From Histomonas meleagridis (Eukaryota; Parabasalia; Tritrichomonadida; Dientamoebidae): a stretch of DNA of 64,000 bases. The stretch covers positions 248,001 to 312,000 of the forward strand of contig WSYJ01000099.1 in NCBI GenBank assembly GCA_020186115.1. The letters are read 5' to 3'. The position numbers and the translations under genes were made by a program. The notes under the pieces were generated by a model. It was not told the DNA's origin. It did not search any database and saw only the letters and a list, made by a program, of their open reading frames with translations. Below, piece after piece: positions 38,205-49,020 of this stretch (position 1 is the first letter of the stretch; each line of letters opens with the position of its first letter).

Positions 38205-39665
38205 TTATTTAATATATTTTGCGTATAGATTAATTTCGTTGTACTGTTTTTTGATTTGCTGATTTAAGTTTTCGATTGTTTTTTCTTTACTTTGTAATAT
38301 GTTTTGTATCTTTTCTTTCATTATCAATATGTTACTTTGATGTTTTTCTGTAATTTCTTTTACATAATTATGAAAATCATTTTCTTCAGTTTTCATTTTT
38401 TCTTTAATTTTCTCAAATGAGTTTTTTATTATTTCTAATTCTTTGTTTTTATTATTATTATTAATTGAAAATGTTTTATTTAAATTATTTTTTATTTCAT
38501 TAATTTTTATATTTATTTTCTCGTTATCATTTTTCAATGATATTAATTCTTTTTTGTTTAATTGAATATTTTTCTCGATTCTTTGTTTTTGTTCGATTTT
38601 ATTATTATAAATTTTTGTAATTCGTTTTATTTCATTTTGTACATTTTGAATTTTTTGTTTTTGCAAAAATATTTTTTCATTTTTTTCATTAATTTTTGTA
38701 TTTGTTTCTTCATCTAATTTATTTGTAAATGATAAAATTTGTTCATTTATTTCATTTACTTTTACATTTATAATTTCTTTATTTTTTTTTCTATATTTAT
38801 AATTAATTTCCATTTTAATTATTTCTTTTATTTTTAAATCATTTTTTATATTTTCAATATTATAATTTTGTATCTTTTGTTTGGATTTTAATTCAGCAGA
38901 AATTAATTCGTTTTTATATTCATTAATATGTTTAACAGTTTTTTCTTTTTCTTTTTCGCATTTTTGTTTATAACTTTCTTTGATTTCATTGACTTTTATT
39001 TCAATGTTTTGATGCTTTTTTCGTATTATGTTTTCAATGTTTTCTTTTTCTAAAAGATTTTGTTTTCGATTTTTTCCGATTTTTTGTTTCCATTGTTGTG
39101 TTATTATGTTTAATTGTTGATCTGTTTGTTCATGAAATTGTTGCTTAAAATCAAAGAGCGTTTTATTTGAAGTTTTGTTTTCATTTTCTTTGTATTTGTA
39201 TAACTTTTGTTGGAGCTGATTCCGAAGTAAAAGAATTTCTTCTTTATTTTGTGTTTTAAGTTTTTCGATTTTGGGTGTAAACTCAATAGAAGCTTTTCTT
39301 AGATTGTCAATTTTAATTTTCTCGATTTTTTCTTTGAGTTGTTGATCCATTGATTGATGAAATTCTTTCATTATTTGATCAACTTGAGCTTGAACATTTA
39401 TTTCTATATTTGTGTTTCCTTTTTCGACTCCAATTTTGTTTAATTCATTTGTTAATTGTTCGATTTTTTTTATAATTAAATCTTTTTCATTAATAATACG
39501 ATCCATTTCTGCTTGAATTTGTAAAAGAAGTCTTGAATAATTTTCTGTTCCTATTCGTATTTGAGTAATTGATCGCGAATAATAATTTGTTCTATTGATG
39601 ATATTTTTGATTTCTTCTTTGAGACGTTTTTCCTTTGAAGCGATTTTGTTATAAACTTTTTTCAT
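38205..39665 (-). CDS. Long coiled-coil protein, Lys/Asn/Ile-rich
   Basis: The first ATG in frame is 39665, giving 486 residues. Essentially the whole length is predicted coiled coil, with heptads rich in Lys, Glu, Asn and Ile and no globular domain. Such proteins in trichomonads are often cytoskeletal (costa, axostyle or basal-body components), but nothing in the sequence proves this. A GGGTGCCC-type block lies at about 39792-39799 (minus strand), 125 nt upstream. Confidence 0.7.
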   Translation of the reverse strand: MKKVYNKIASKEKRLKEEIKNIINRTNYYSRSITQIRIGTENYSRLLLQIQAEMDRIINEKDLIIKKIEQLTNELNKIGVEKGNTNIEINVQAQVDQIMKEFHQSMDQQLKEKIEKIKIDNLRKASIEFTPKIEKLKTQNKEEILLLRNQLQQKLYKYKENENKTSNKTLFDFKQQFHEQTDQQLNIITQQWKQKIGKNRKQNLLEKENIENIIRKKHQNIEIKVNEIKESYKQKCEKEKEKTVKHINEYKNELISAELKSKQKIQNYNIENIKNDLKIKEIIKMEINYKYRKKNKEIINVKVNEINEQILSFTNKLDEETNTKINEKNEKIFLQKQKIQNVQNEIKRITKIYNNKIEQKQRIEKNIQLNKKELISLKNDNEKINIKINEIKNNLNKTFSINNNNKNKELEIIKNSFEKIKEKMKTEENDFHNYVKEITEKHQSNILIMKEKIQNILQSKEKTIENLNQQIKKQYNEINLYAKYIK

Positions 39666-39927
39666 ATTTATTGCGTTATATTGGGCATCATTTTGATCAG
39701 CCTTTTCAAGGATAGATAAGATGGAAAACAAAGATTAAAAGCACAAGAAAATGCAGCCAAATAAACTCAGAAAAACTTATCAAAGCAAATAGGGCACCCT
39801 GAATATTGTTTCGAATGTAACTTCATGTATACTAAAGATATAACTAAACATTTACTCAAACATAGAGTTTCCAAGTATTTATTATATAAAAAATTTTAAA
39901 TCGGCACTTTATACATTTATTGATATA

Positions 39928-41103
39928 TCATTCGATTGATTCTATAGCGAACTCTAATGCTAATCTTTGTAAGCATTTCATGTCAGTGAGTAATAACTTC
40001 ATTGCTTCGGTAAATATTTGTGGATTATCTTTTGTGTACAAATAACTAAATGTACAAATTCGATTTGTTTTCAAATATATTTTATGAGGGGGCATAAAGT
40101 TATCATTTGTATGGGCTAATTTCTTGAAAATCATTTGAGATGCTACAAAAATTGCTTTTATTCCCTTTCTAAATATTTGGACTCTTTTGTTGTAACTTTT
40201 TCCATGCGTATCGGCGGCGGTTAATGGCAAAAACATTTTTTTCTGTTCATCATAAAATTGCGCTGGATTCGTAACCTTAAAATGGTTCTCGATGGGTGTT
40301 TGTGTGATCTTTCCTAGGCTCACTATGAAATGGACTAGAAAGAAAAGACCTGTTGTAAATTCATTGTCATCAACTTCATTTGGAGTTTTTGTTCCGATTC
40401 GACAATTGTTAATAGTCCCATAAAAACGACTGGTGGAGATATGGAAAGCAGAGTTAAGAGTAAATGATTTGATAACATATTCATTAGAAATACATATTGG
40501 CGTTTGGAAATCAAGATCTTCATCAAAAGTAAAAGTTGATGCAAGGTTACTAGTTGACTTGCGAAACTCTGTTTTGGTCGTAAAGTTAGTGGATATATAT
40601 TGGGAAATGTAAGTATTGCAATTATGAGCATTATCAATGGCGTCATTTAATGATTGCTTTGTAACTAAAAGGGTATCAAGTTCAGATTTTAATTTAGCTG
40701 CTGGGTCGGGTGGTGGATTATCTCGAACTCGCCAAAGAATATCATATTGATATCGGTAAAAATTTGTCGTTTCACGAATTTTCTTACATAAAGCTTCACA
40801 ACAGTCTTGACATAATAAATACTCACAATTTTTTTGCTTAAACAAATCAGCAAAAGTCGCAAAATCTAAAAAGTCATCTATATTTCTCCATTGTTCATAA
40901 TCTGTCGAAACCCTAACTCGCCCATTTAGTTTTACTGCAATTGTTTGTCTTCGGTCAGCCATGAAATCTGTTTTTGAATTTGATTTCGGTCTTCCAAATA
41001 TAGAAACAAGTTTTTTACAATTCTTGCAAACAAAGAATAGCCTTGGCTGGGTGAACTTTGATATGCAATTTGTGCTTTTGGAAAATGAAACTTGGTTCAT
41101 CAT
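39928..41103 (-). CDS. Beclin-1/Atg6-like autophagy protein
   Basis: The 391-residue protein shows the Beclin layout. An N-terminal Cys pair FVCKNC (26-29) comes before a disordered stretch, and a second Cys cluster LLCQDCCEALC lies at 97-106. A short coiled coil is at about 132-160. The evolutionarily conserved domain opens with FHISTSRFYGTINNCRIG (221-238), matching the FxIxHxGxFGTINxxRLG signature. Beclin/Atg6 is the regulatory subunit of the Vps34 PI3-kinase complex, acting in autophagy and endosomal sorting. The coiled coil is short. The neighbouring gene at 41212 is divergent, with 108 bp between starts. Confidence 0.8.
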   Translation of the reverse strand: MMNQVSFSKSTNCISKFTQPRLFFVCKNCKKLVSIFGRPKSNSKTDFMADRRQTIAVKLNGRVRVSTDYEQWRNIDDFLDFATFADLFKQKNCEYLLCQDCCEALCKKIRETTNFYRYQYDILWRVRDNPPPDPAAKLKSELDTLLVTKQSLNDAIDNAHNCNTYISQYISTNFTTKTEFRKSTSNLASTFTFDEDLDFQTPICISNEYVIKSFTLNSAFHISTSRFYGTINNCRIGTKTPNEVDDNEFTTGLFFLVHFIVSLGKITQTPIENHFKVTNPAQFYDEQKKMFLPLTAADTHGKSYNKRVQIFRKGIKAIFVASQMIFKKLAHTNDNFMPPHKIYLKTNRICTFSYLYTKDNPQIFTEAMKLLLTDMKCLQRLALEFAIESIE

Positions 41104-41155
41104 TGGGGTTTTGCTGGAACTTGTAAAGCGATACGATAATTTGTTGGTTAGACTT

Positions 41156-41200
41156 TAACGGTCTCCATAAAATTTTGATTTTTATGCGCCATACTAAAAG
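41156..41200 (+). promoter_or_regulatory. AACGG and GCGCC blocks before the 41212 gene
   Basis: TTAACGGTC (41156-41164) is followed by TGCGCCATACTAAAAG (41185-41200), ending 11 nt before the ATG. The pairing of an AACGG box with a G/C island recurs at other starts. Confidence 0.4.
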
Positions 41201-41211
41201 TTTTCTAATTA

Positions 41212-43989
41212 ATGGCTCTTGATGTCATTAAACGTGTCGAGAATCTCAAAAAGAAAATACATCAGAATTATGAATTGCATAAACAATTACAACAAAATTC
41301 ACAAGATCTAAAATCTCAAATTGAACAATTACAAAGTTATAAAGAACAAATACACCCACAATATATGACGTTGGTAACACGGAATTCTAATCTTGAAGGA
41401 TGGAAACAAAATATAAAAATGTTACATCAACAAATTCTTATTGAACATCAAAATTACAAAAAGATAATGATAAAAATCGACTTCGAAAATTTTTGCGAAG
41501 AGTTTGGTAAAGTTAAACCGGATATTATTGACAAAAAACTCATTGAAGCATCTGGATTATTAGTCAAGTATGATAGTGATGCGAATTTACTTCAAACAAA
41601 GCGAAACGAATTATTAAGTTTTTGTCGTCAATGTAATAATGAAATCTCAGCACTTACACATGATATTAATCCAATCAAATCTCAAGCTAAAAACGATATT
41701 AAAAGGACTAAAGAATACATTGATCAAATTCGGAAAGAAACGAATCATTATGAGAGACAATTAATAACAAAGAATTATAATTTATCTAAAGGGAAAATGA
41801 TAAAAGAACAAATGCAACAAAATTTAAATTATATCAAATTACAATCGAAATTTCGAACATATCAAAAAATCATTAACAAAACTTTAGTTAATGCCATTAT
41901 TTTAATAGGGAAACCTCTTACACGCTATGACATATCGAAAGAAGACATTAAAAATAAGATTCAAAGTGATATAATACAAATAAAAAATATGTTTCAATTA
42001 CCGAATAATTACAAAGAAATTTTAATACAATCGAAAGAAGTCACTAATATGTTATTAAACGATCGTGATTTCTTATTAGGAAAAATTAATTTATTGATAA
42101 ATAATTTCAAAAAATTATTAATCATTGAATATGAAATCGAAAAAGTTATTAATAATTATCAAACGAAATATGAAATTAAATGTTTTGAGCAAAAGAAAAT
42201 TAATGATAAACATAAGAAAACTAATCAACAAATTAATAATATCGAAGAAGAAATCGATAAAATGAAGAAAATTATAAACCAAAAAAAGAATTACATTGAA
42301 TATCTTGAAGAAGAAAACAAAAGAATTTCACTTTTTTCCAAAATTGATAATAAAACGATTCGAAACTTACAAAATGATTTAAAGAAACTTAAAGCCGAAC
42401 GAAAAATTTCATATCAAAATTATGTAAAATATCAAAATGAAATAAATATAAAATCTGAAATACTTTTAAATATAATAAACAATTTCATTCAAGATAATAA
42501 AGATCACAATATAATGCATATGTTAAATAAAATCGAAATTAATATAAAGAATAAAATTAATGAATCAATCATTGAAATGAATAAAAATGAAAATGTTTTA
42601 TATGAAAAAAAAGAAAAACTTTCGACACAACTTTCATATATTTATCATTTTCTTTCGCAATTAAATATCAATGAAGTATATAATGTTCGAAACATTGATT
42701 TGATTCAATATATTTCTCCTAATAAATTCATAATAAAATATGATAAAGATCAACGATCATTAATACTAAAAAAGATAAATTCATATATTATATGTAATTC
42801 ATTGTTTTATAAGGATAACATTGAAGAGAATTTTCCATTTTTATTAATAATATCTATGATATATTCACAAAAAAGTAAAAGATTTAAATCAAATATTAAA
42901 AGTTTGGAAAAATTCATTTTAAATAATTTAAAACATTTTAATGATAAAACGAATTTTCCATTAGAAAAAAGCGAAACGAAAAAAATGAAATTTTTATTTA
43001 ATGATAATATAATATATGAAACAATTAAAACAGAAAATGATTTTATTAATATAATTATTAAGCCAACAATGAGTTATATAAAAGCATTAAGTTTAACATT
43101 ACCAAATATTTTAATGGAAATTGATATAATGAATTTGTTACAAATAATTTTTAAGCATTTTAAAAACTTTAAAACATTCGACTTAACAAAAGAAGTTCGA
43201 ATGATATTAAATCCATTTTCTAAATCGTTCTATAAAATACCGAAGAAATTTCATCATCGAATTCCTTACAATGAGAAAATAATAAACTTTAAGTTAAAAG
43301 ATATCATTCATAATAAAGATTTAACACTTGTTTATAATACGTCCATTAGCGATGAAGATTTTTTTACGCATTTTACATATTATCATTTGAATTTGTTTAG
43401 AGATATAACTATTAATGATATAATAACATATTGTAGTAACAATAGAAAAGTTCCAAACTCAATAAAAACTATTTTAAATGAACAAAATCGAATTAAAAAT
43501 ATTATAATTTCGCAAATAAAAAATAACTCAAACGCTTTAAAGGCATTTAATCGATGGTTTAACATAGCGCAAATATCATTAAACTCGGCAAATTATTTCT
43601 TCTTTTCGGCGATTTTCGAGGGATTTAATCAATGCCAAATTACTAACATGTTAAATATGGAGAATTATAATGAGCCCGGTTTGAATAAGGAAATATTAAG
43701 TAAAAAGTTTTATAAGTTAAAGGATATAAATACAAATTTGGACGTGCTGAAAAAGAAATTTTTGGAATCGAAAAATTTTTATAAAATTCCAGAAATTTCT
43801 ATTACAATAAAGTTAAGGAATTTGTTGAAGAATAAAAAGAAAAAGAAAATCGTACACTTGGACTTTATAAGAGAAATATACGAAGAGTTGAAATACTTCA
43901 TAAGGTTACAAATGCCATCAAACGTGAGATTCGATATTTGCACTGAACTTTATAATGAAATTAAAAATTTTGCACCTTCAACTGAATGA
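41212..43989 (+). CDS. Large coiled-coil protein of unknown function
   Basis: The 925-residue protein has an N-terminal coiled coil (about 5-180), a short break, further coiled coil (about 300-480) and a C-terminal region of about 400 residues. The last part has mixed secondary structure rich in Ile, Asn and Lys with no recognised domain. It could be cytoskeletal or centrosomal. The very AT-rich codon use (Ile ATA/ATT, Asn AAT, Lys AAA) differs from the expressed housekeeping genes nearby. It is divergent from the Beclin gene. Confidence 0.7.
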   Translation: MALDVIKRVENLKKKIHQNYELHKQLQQNSQDLKSQIEQLQSYKEQIHPQYMTLVTRNSNLEGWKQNIKMLHQQILIEHQNYKKIMIKIDFENFCEEFGKVKPDIIDKKLIEASGLLVKYDSDANLLQTKRNELLSFCRQCNNEISALTHDINPIKSQAKNDIKRTKEYIDQIRKETNHYERQLITKNYNLSKGKMIKEQMQQNLNYIKLQSKFRTYQKIINKTLVNAIILIGKPLTRYDISKEDIKNKIQSDIIQIKNMFQLPNNYKEILIQSKEVTNMLLNDRDFLLGKINLLINNFKKLLIIEYEIEKVINNYQTKYEIKCFEQKKINDKHKKTNQQINNIEEEIDKMKKIINQKKNYIEYLEEENKRISLFSKIDNKTIRNLQNDLKKLKAERKISYQNYVKYQNEINIKSEILLNIINNFIQDNKDHNIMHMLNKIEINIKNKINESIIEMNKNENVLYEKKEKLSTQLSYIYHFLSQLNINEVYNVRNIDLIQYISPNKFIIKYDKDQRSLILKKINSYIICNSLFYKDNIEENFPFLLIISMIYSQKSKRFKSNIKSLEKFILNNLKHFNDKTNFPLEKSETKKMKFLFNDNIIYETIKTENDFINIIIKPTMSYIKALSLTLPNILMEIDIMNLLQIIFKHFKNFKTFDLTKEVRMILNPFSKSFYKIPKKFHHRIPYNEKIINFKLKDIIHNKDLTLVYNTSISDEDFFTHFTYYHLNLFRDITINDIITYCSNNRKVPNSIKTILNEQNRIKNIIISQIKNNSNALKAFNRWFNIAQISLNSANYFFFSAIFEGFNQCQITNMLNMENYNEPGLNKEILSKKFYKLKDINTNLDVLKKKFLESKNFYKIPEISITIKLRNLLKNKKKKKIVHLDFIREIYEELKYFIRLQMPSNVRFDICTELYNEIKNFAPSTE

Positions 43990-45184
43990 AAAATAATAAA
44001 ATAAAAATAAAATAATTTTTATTTTGCTGTTTTTAATGTTTCATGAAATGAAAAACTTTTGGAAGACAATTGTCTTGTAAATTTTCTATTGATAAATGAA
44101 ACTAAATTTAAGATATTGACATGTGATTTGAAATATTATGAGCACTATGTCACTTTTTATGAAAATGAGGAAAAATCGAATTATATGAATTCTTATAAAT
44201 TAATATATTATTTAATTAAAATACATTTACTCTTTCAATTTGCATAATATTTATGTCGTTATTTTTATGATAACTTGATCACTAATCGTAATTTTAATTT
44301 CTGCATCATTTAAGGCGCCCCAAAAAAAGCGACTCATGAAGCCAAAAGTTTTGAATATCACACAAAAAGTTTCCCGCCAACTATTTGTGAGGAATTCAAT
44401 ATACATTGAATCCCATTGAAAGACGTTTTAAAACGTTACTACTTTTGATTTCGATTTAGTAGTTACTTAAATATTTAATGCTTTAGTAAGCATGCTTCTC
44501 TTTATGAATATATATTCATAAGATCATTTATCGAATAGTGGTGAATATAAGTGAGAATACATTCAAAATTCTTCAAATTGATTATGTTGACATTTTGTGT
44601 ATGTCCATAAAATATTTTATGCTACTGAAACCATGCACCTTTGGTGGAATAGTAATTTATTGTAATTTTATATATTAAATCAAAATATTCATCATTCTAA
44701 TTTATAATTTTATTTTTATCGTATCGATATTGACATCATCATCAAATAATATCTGTATACTTTCTGATATTAATAGATAATATTTTTATCTTGAATTGAT
44801 CTAGATTCGCCATTTATTTCCTGATTGTGACATATATTCAATTTTTTGAAAAAAATTCAGTTCGTATTGAAATCCACACAAATGAATAGCTGGATGGCTT
44901 TTTGTATGATATTGAAATATATTAATTGGTGCAAATATATCGAAATTTTGATGTCGTTCGTTCTTTCCATAGGATAATTGAATTATCAATAACATTGGCT
45001 AGCTATGGTAAATATCACACTTTGAGCGAAAATATTTGTATTATCATATCCTTTTCAAAATGCATATTCAAAAAAGAAGAAATGGAAAATCGATTTCAAT
45101 AAAATGAGGCCGTTTAATATTAAACCGTTATGGGGTGCCCAAGTGACGTAAACTAAAAGTAGCGGTTTGGTCCTCCTTTTTGGA
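43990..45184. other. Long intergenic region, 1.2 kb
   Basis: Contains only short chance ORFs. A GGCGCCCC block near 44311 and the uS12 promoter blocks at 45108-45145 (GGCCGTTT, AACCGTTA, GGGGTGCCCAAGTG) are the only signals seen. No RNA gene or ankyrin relic. Confidence 0.45.
45108..45180 (+). promoter_or_regulatory. Composite promoter of the uS12 gene
   Basis: In order: GGCCGTTT (45108-45115), AACCGTTA (45123-45130), GGGGTGCCCAAGTG (45132-45145) and a pyrimidine tract TCCTCCTTTT (45171-45180) immediately before the ATG region. The pyrimidine tract resembles the CCTTTY-type M5 element described at T. vaginalis start sites. No TCA-Py initiator is present. Confidence 0.45.
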
Positions 45185-45619
45185 ATGGGAAAATCCAAAG
45201 CATGCGGTCGTCAGGCAGCTCGTAAGCTCCGTGTCGCACACAGAAATAACCTTTGGGCAAGCAAGAAATATAGGAAGAGGCAAAGCACAACAATCTACAA
45301 GACACCATTAGAAGGTGTTGCTATGGCTTCAGGTATTGTTACACAAAAAGTCGCTGTTGAAGCTAAGCAACCAAACTCTGCTATCCGTAAAGCTGTTCGT
45401 GTTCAACTTAAGAAAAACAGCAAAGTCATCACAGCATTCGTTCCACGTGATGGTTCCCTTCGTTTAATTGATGATAATGACCGTGTACTTGTTGCTGGTC
45501 TTGGTCGTTCCAACCGTTCCGTTGGTGATCTTCCAGGAGTTCGTTTCCAAGTTATCAAAGTTGCCGGTTTCTCTCTTCTTGCCTTATGGCTCGGAAAGAA
45601 AGAAAAACCAAGGAGCTAA
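45185..45619 (+). CDS. 40S ribosomal protein uS12 (RPS23)
   Basis: ATG 45185 begins [19 protein letters not shown], and 144 residues match eukaryotic uS12 in length and sequence, including [15 protein letters not shown] and the loop around RLIDDNDRV. The protein sits in the decoding centre and controls translational fidelity. The upstream in-frame TTG at 45167 is not needed. Codon use is strongly biased, as in a highly expressed gene. The stop codon is embedded in TAAA, which in trichomonads can itself be part of the polyadenylation signal. Confidence 0.97.
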   Translation: MGKSKACGRQAARKLRVAHRNNLWASKKYRKRQSTTIYKTPLEGVAMASGIVTQKVAVEAKQPNSAIRKAVRVQLKKNSKVITAFVPRDGSLRLIDDNDRVLVAGLGRSNRSVGDLPGVRFQVIKVAGFSLLALWLGKKEKPRS

Positions 45620-46072
45620 ATACATAATTGCAATAAATATCACATTCAGATATAATATCTGTTTGTTTAAAAATTTAAACAATCAAATTTTTTTTTTACT
45701 CATTGCAATACAATAAGATTTTTTTTAGTATAATGATTAAAAAGAACTCAATTCAGCAAATTTTCTTTAATCATTCTCTTCAAAACCAAAAAATGAATTC
45801 ATCATCAAAATTTTTAACATGAATTTTAACTTTATTTTAAGTACAGAGCTATGAGCACAGATCAAATTTCGTTGTTATTTTTTATTTTGATTATGAGCAT
45901 TGAAACATTCCACAAATTCCCACATCACTCCCTTATTGAATTGAATACTTTATTACCAATGAATTATCTTAAAATTTTCTATGAGTTTATTTGATTGTTC
46001 GGTGAACTGATTTCAATTGAATATCGGCATTTGAAAAATTGTGAAGTGAACAACTTTCTTAACGTATTCAGT
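45620..46072. other. Intergenic region
   Basis: AT-rich spacer between two plus-strand genes. No feature other than the downstream initiator. Confidence 0.4.
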
Positions 46073-46077
46073 TCACA
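46073..46077 (+). promoter_or_regulatory. Initiator TCACA of the lipase gene
   Basis: TCACA with +1 at 46075 leaves a 12-nt leader before ATG 46087. Confidence 0.5.
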
Positions 46078-46086
46078 TACAACACA

Positions 46087-47004
46087 ATGGATATGGATAT
46101 GGTTCGTCTTGGCGTAGAGCTTTCAGAGCTCGTATACCCTGGCTGTGACTTACCATTTCCATTAGAGAAAATAATGACTCTTGGAGGAGGTGCATATTTA
46201 AATCCATTTTTTGTTGCATCAAAAGATACAGAAAATTTATATATTGCAATTCGTGGTGCTGCAGAACCAAATGACTTTATGCTTTGTGCAGATTTTGAAC
46301 GCGAAGATTTTGCTGGTGGTAAAGCACATAAGGGAATTCTAAAGGGAGCTCGATGGATTATTTCAAATCTTAGAAACTATATTGATTCATGTAAAGGTAA
46401 AATTCTCTGTTGTGGACATTCTTTAGGCGGTGCAACAGCCGGAATGATATGTGCCATTTTAACCCTTGAAGAAAAAAGATCAAATGTTTTTTCCGTTTCT
46501 CTTGCTCCATTTCCAATTTTATCTGCAAATCTTGCCAACCAACTTGCTAATAATTCAGTATCATTTGTATTTAGAAATGATCTTGTTCCAAGGTTATCAG
46601 CACATAACTTAAGTCTCCTCATACATTCTTTTATTCCACCAGGGATGAATGCACAGCAAGTTGGCCTTATGATACAACCAATGCTTCAACAGATATTTAC
46701 TGGTATATTAGCCACAAATAATTTCACAACGTTCCCAACAAATCCTGTTGATCAAACTCAGATTTCTAATGTGATTAATACACTTATTAATATTGCCGAT
46801 AATGCATCAACAATCGAAGAATTTGAACTTCCAGGAAAAAGTTATTATTTGGACTTTGATGCTGATGGGCTTCCACTTTGCAAACCATATACAGATGCGC
46901 AAAAGGCAGTAAACTTCTTGACAATATTCACAAGCATAACTGATCACTCAGGAACATTTTATGAAGATACAATATATGGAATAGATGAACTTGAATCAAA
47001 CTAA
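46087..47004 (+). CDS. Class 3 lipase (alpha/beta hydrolase)
   Basis: The 305-residue protein has the lipase nucleophile elbow GHSLGGATA with Ser112, a following Asp in FRNDLVPRL (165), and a C-terminal His in ITDHSGTFY (287), giving a complete Ser-Asp-His triad. An early segment YIAIRGAAEPNDFM fits the oxyanion region of class 3 lipases, which act on tri-, di- or monoacylglycerols. No signal peptide is visible, suggesting an intracellular enzyme, perhaps diacylglycerol lipase-like. Substrate not determinable. Confidence 0.88.
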   Translation: MDMDMVRLGVELSELVYPGCDLPFPLEKIMTLGGGAYLNPFFVASKDTENLYIAIRGAAEPNDFMLCADFEREDFAGGKAHKGILKGARWIISNLRNYIDSCKGKILCCGHSLGGATAGMICAILTLEEKRSNVFSVSLAPFPILSANLANQLANNSVSFVFRNDLVPRLSAHNLSLLIHSFIPPGMNAQQVGLMIQPMLQQIFTGILATNNFTTFPTNPVDQTQISNVINTLINIADNASTIEEFELPGKSYYLDFDADGLPLCKPYTDAQKAVNFLTIFTSITDHSGTFYEDTIYGIDELESN

Positions 47005-47644
47005 TTTTATTAAAAACGTTTTTTGTTGATATTTTTATCATTAAGATAATCTATTTTATTCGAATCAATAATAAATTTTATCACTCGTTTTTCATGATCC
47101 ATTTGTCTTTTTTTGGTTACAATTCCTTAAAAGGGAAATATACATGGGCACAAGAAAAAGGAGGCAAATAAACTCAGTAAACCTAAAAATAAAATGTTCG
47201 TGCTTGAATTTTGTTTGCTTTAATGGCCGATTTTAACAAGGTGTACTTTTATTTCAATATTTCTGTAACATGTGTTCTTTTTGCATTGTACTTTCAAAAA
47301 TTTACTTAAGTAAATCATTTATTTTTTGAATAGTTCATCAATTCTTTAGACGAATCCAAATCCGAATTTCATGTTTCATTATGAATGTAGCAAAATAAAT
47401 TCAAAATAATGACCCGCTTAAATCTATTTCATTATTTATGAGATTGTTTGACAATTGGATTACTTCTAAAGTCCTTTTTTTGGAAATTGCTTGGTGATCT
47501 TTTATGTTCGTTTGAAAATTTTGAGCGTATTTTATCACATACGGTTATCTATGCAAAAAGTTTAAGCGGGATTCTGGTAACCTTTTAAGGTTAAACCTTA
47601 AAAATTCGTTCAATTTGAAGTCAAATGACAATGCTTTCAAAAAT
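47005..47644. other. Intergenic region
   Basis: AT-rich spacer; no gene, RNA or repeat seen. Confidence 0.4.
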
Positions 47645-48853
47645 ATGTTTGTTCTTCTCTTGGTTAACACTTTAAGTGTCTTGGATCTTGAACCAATCCA
47701 AATCCCAGAAGGGCTTTCTAATGTTGAATCATGCTCGATATGTAAAACTGTTATTTCAGGAATCACAAATATCATGCATAACACCCAAGTTCAAACAGCC
47801 ATTGCCCAATTAGCAATCGAACTTTGTCAAAAATTCTCGAATGCTGCAGCCCAAAATCTTTGTAAGACAATTATCAGTGGCTATCTTCCTAAAGTTATCT
47901 CGTACATTTCCAATGGTATTTCCAAAGCTAACATTTGCAACAAAATCGGTCTTTGTAAGTCCATCTCGAATGATGATGAAGTTCAAATCGTCGAAATTCT
48001 ACAAGGACTTAGCAAAAAAGTTCAATGTGAAATTTGTAAGACAGCTGTCAAAGGTGTCGAAGATGCTATGAGCCACTTTTCTATGCAATACTATGTGAAA
48101 AATATTGCAAAATCACAATGCACAGACTTAGATAGCGAATTTAAGATTAATTATTGCAATTATTTCATTAATGAAGAAGTTGGACAAATCATGAACTGGC
48201 TTGACATTACTTCAAAACCATCAGAAGTTTGCGCCCGCTTCGGATTATGACAAGGCAAAAACATTGAATTAGATATTGATGAAGAAACGCCAGAAGTCGA
48301 AGTTCCAGAAGGCGTTCGCAATTCAGCAGATCAATGCGAAGTTTGCAAAACGACTGTCAAACTCATCGGAACAACTTTTTCCATAACTCCTAATGTCGAT
48401 TTCAAGAAAGGATTACTCGCAGCATGCACAGTCATCTTTAAAGACGATTCTGCTCAAACTCAATGCAAGGAAATTGTTAACAAATATCTTCCAGTCGTAA
48501 TGAGCTTTGTCGGCCAACATCTTTCAGACAAACAAATCTGCGCCAAGCTCAGATTTTGTCAAAGTAATGACGAAGACGAAGTTTTTTATGTTGAAATTCC
48601 GGAGGGAATTGACAATGCTTCTGCGTGCTCAATCTGCAAGGATATCATTGCAGGCGTTGTCTCCATCTTGAAGAACACCAAAGTCACTTCGCAAGTCGCA
48701 AGTCTGGCAGCAAACCTATGCAAGAAGTTGCCGACAGCTGCGCAAAGCATATGCAAGTCAATCGTAAGCACTTACCTTCCAAACGTTATCGGATGGATCG
48801 GATCTGGAATATCAACGCTGAACATTTGCAAGAAGTTAAGCATTTGCAAATAA
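47645..48853 (+). pseudogene. Four-domain saposin-B (SAPLIP) precursor with one internal TGA
   Basis: ATG 47645 starts a signal peptide (MFVLLLVNTLSVLD). The frame then encodes saposin-B domains with the CxxC...C...C...C...C cysteine pattern: domain 1 (to about 47955), domain 2 (to 48250), domain 3 (48251 to about 48560) and domain 4 (to 48853). The only interruption is TGA at 48248-48250, after which the same frame continues to a TAA at the end. That TGA falls where the sixth cysteine of domain 2 is expected by comparison with the other three domains. SAPLIPs bind lipids and, in protists, include amoebapore-type pore formers. A secreted or lysosomal site is likely. Nonsense mutation, sequence error and recoding are all open; TGA is a stop elsewhere in the window. 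Confidence 0.75.
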
Positions 48854-49020
48854 TAAATTTCTCGAATTGTGAACTTTATTTATGTTATTGATTTAATGAC
48901 TTTGTGCTTGTTTTAAGTTGATTATGATTTTGTGATTAATTCTGATTAACTTTCAATCGTTGAATAGATATATTATTATACGTTGGTGTTATCAAAACTA
49001 AAAGTAATTTAAATTAATAC

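Noticed and set aside
48248-48250. Genome-wide reassignment of TGA to Cys
   Set aside because: Several intact genes in the window (for example those ending at 6636, 9072, 10225 and 43989) end in TGA at sensible C-termini.
48854-49020. SECIS element after the saposin gene
   Set aside because: An ATGA and a later TGAT are present, but the intervening sequence cannot form the required long stem; no pairing partner for the segment after ATGA.
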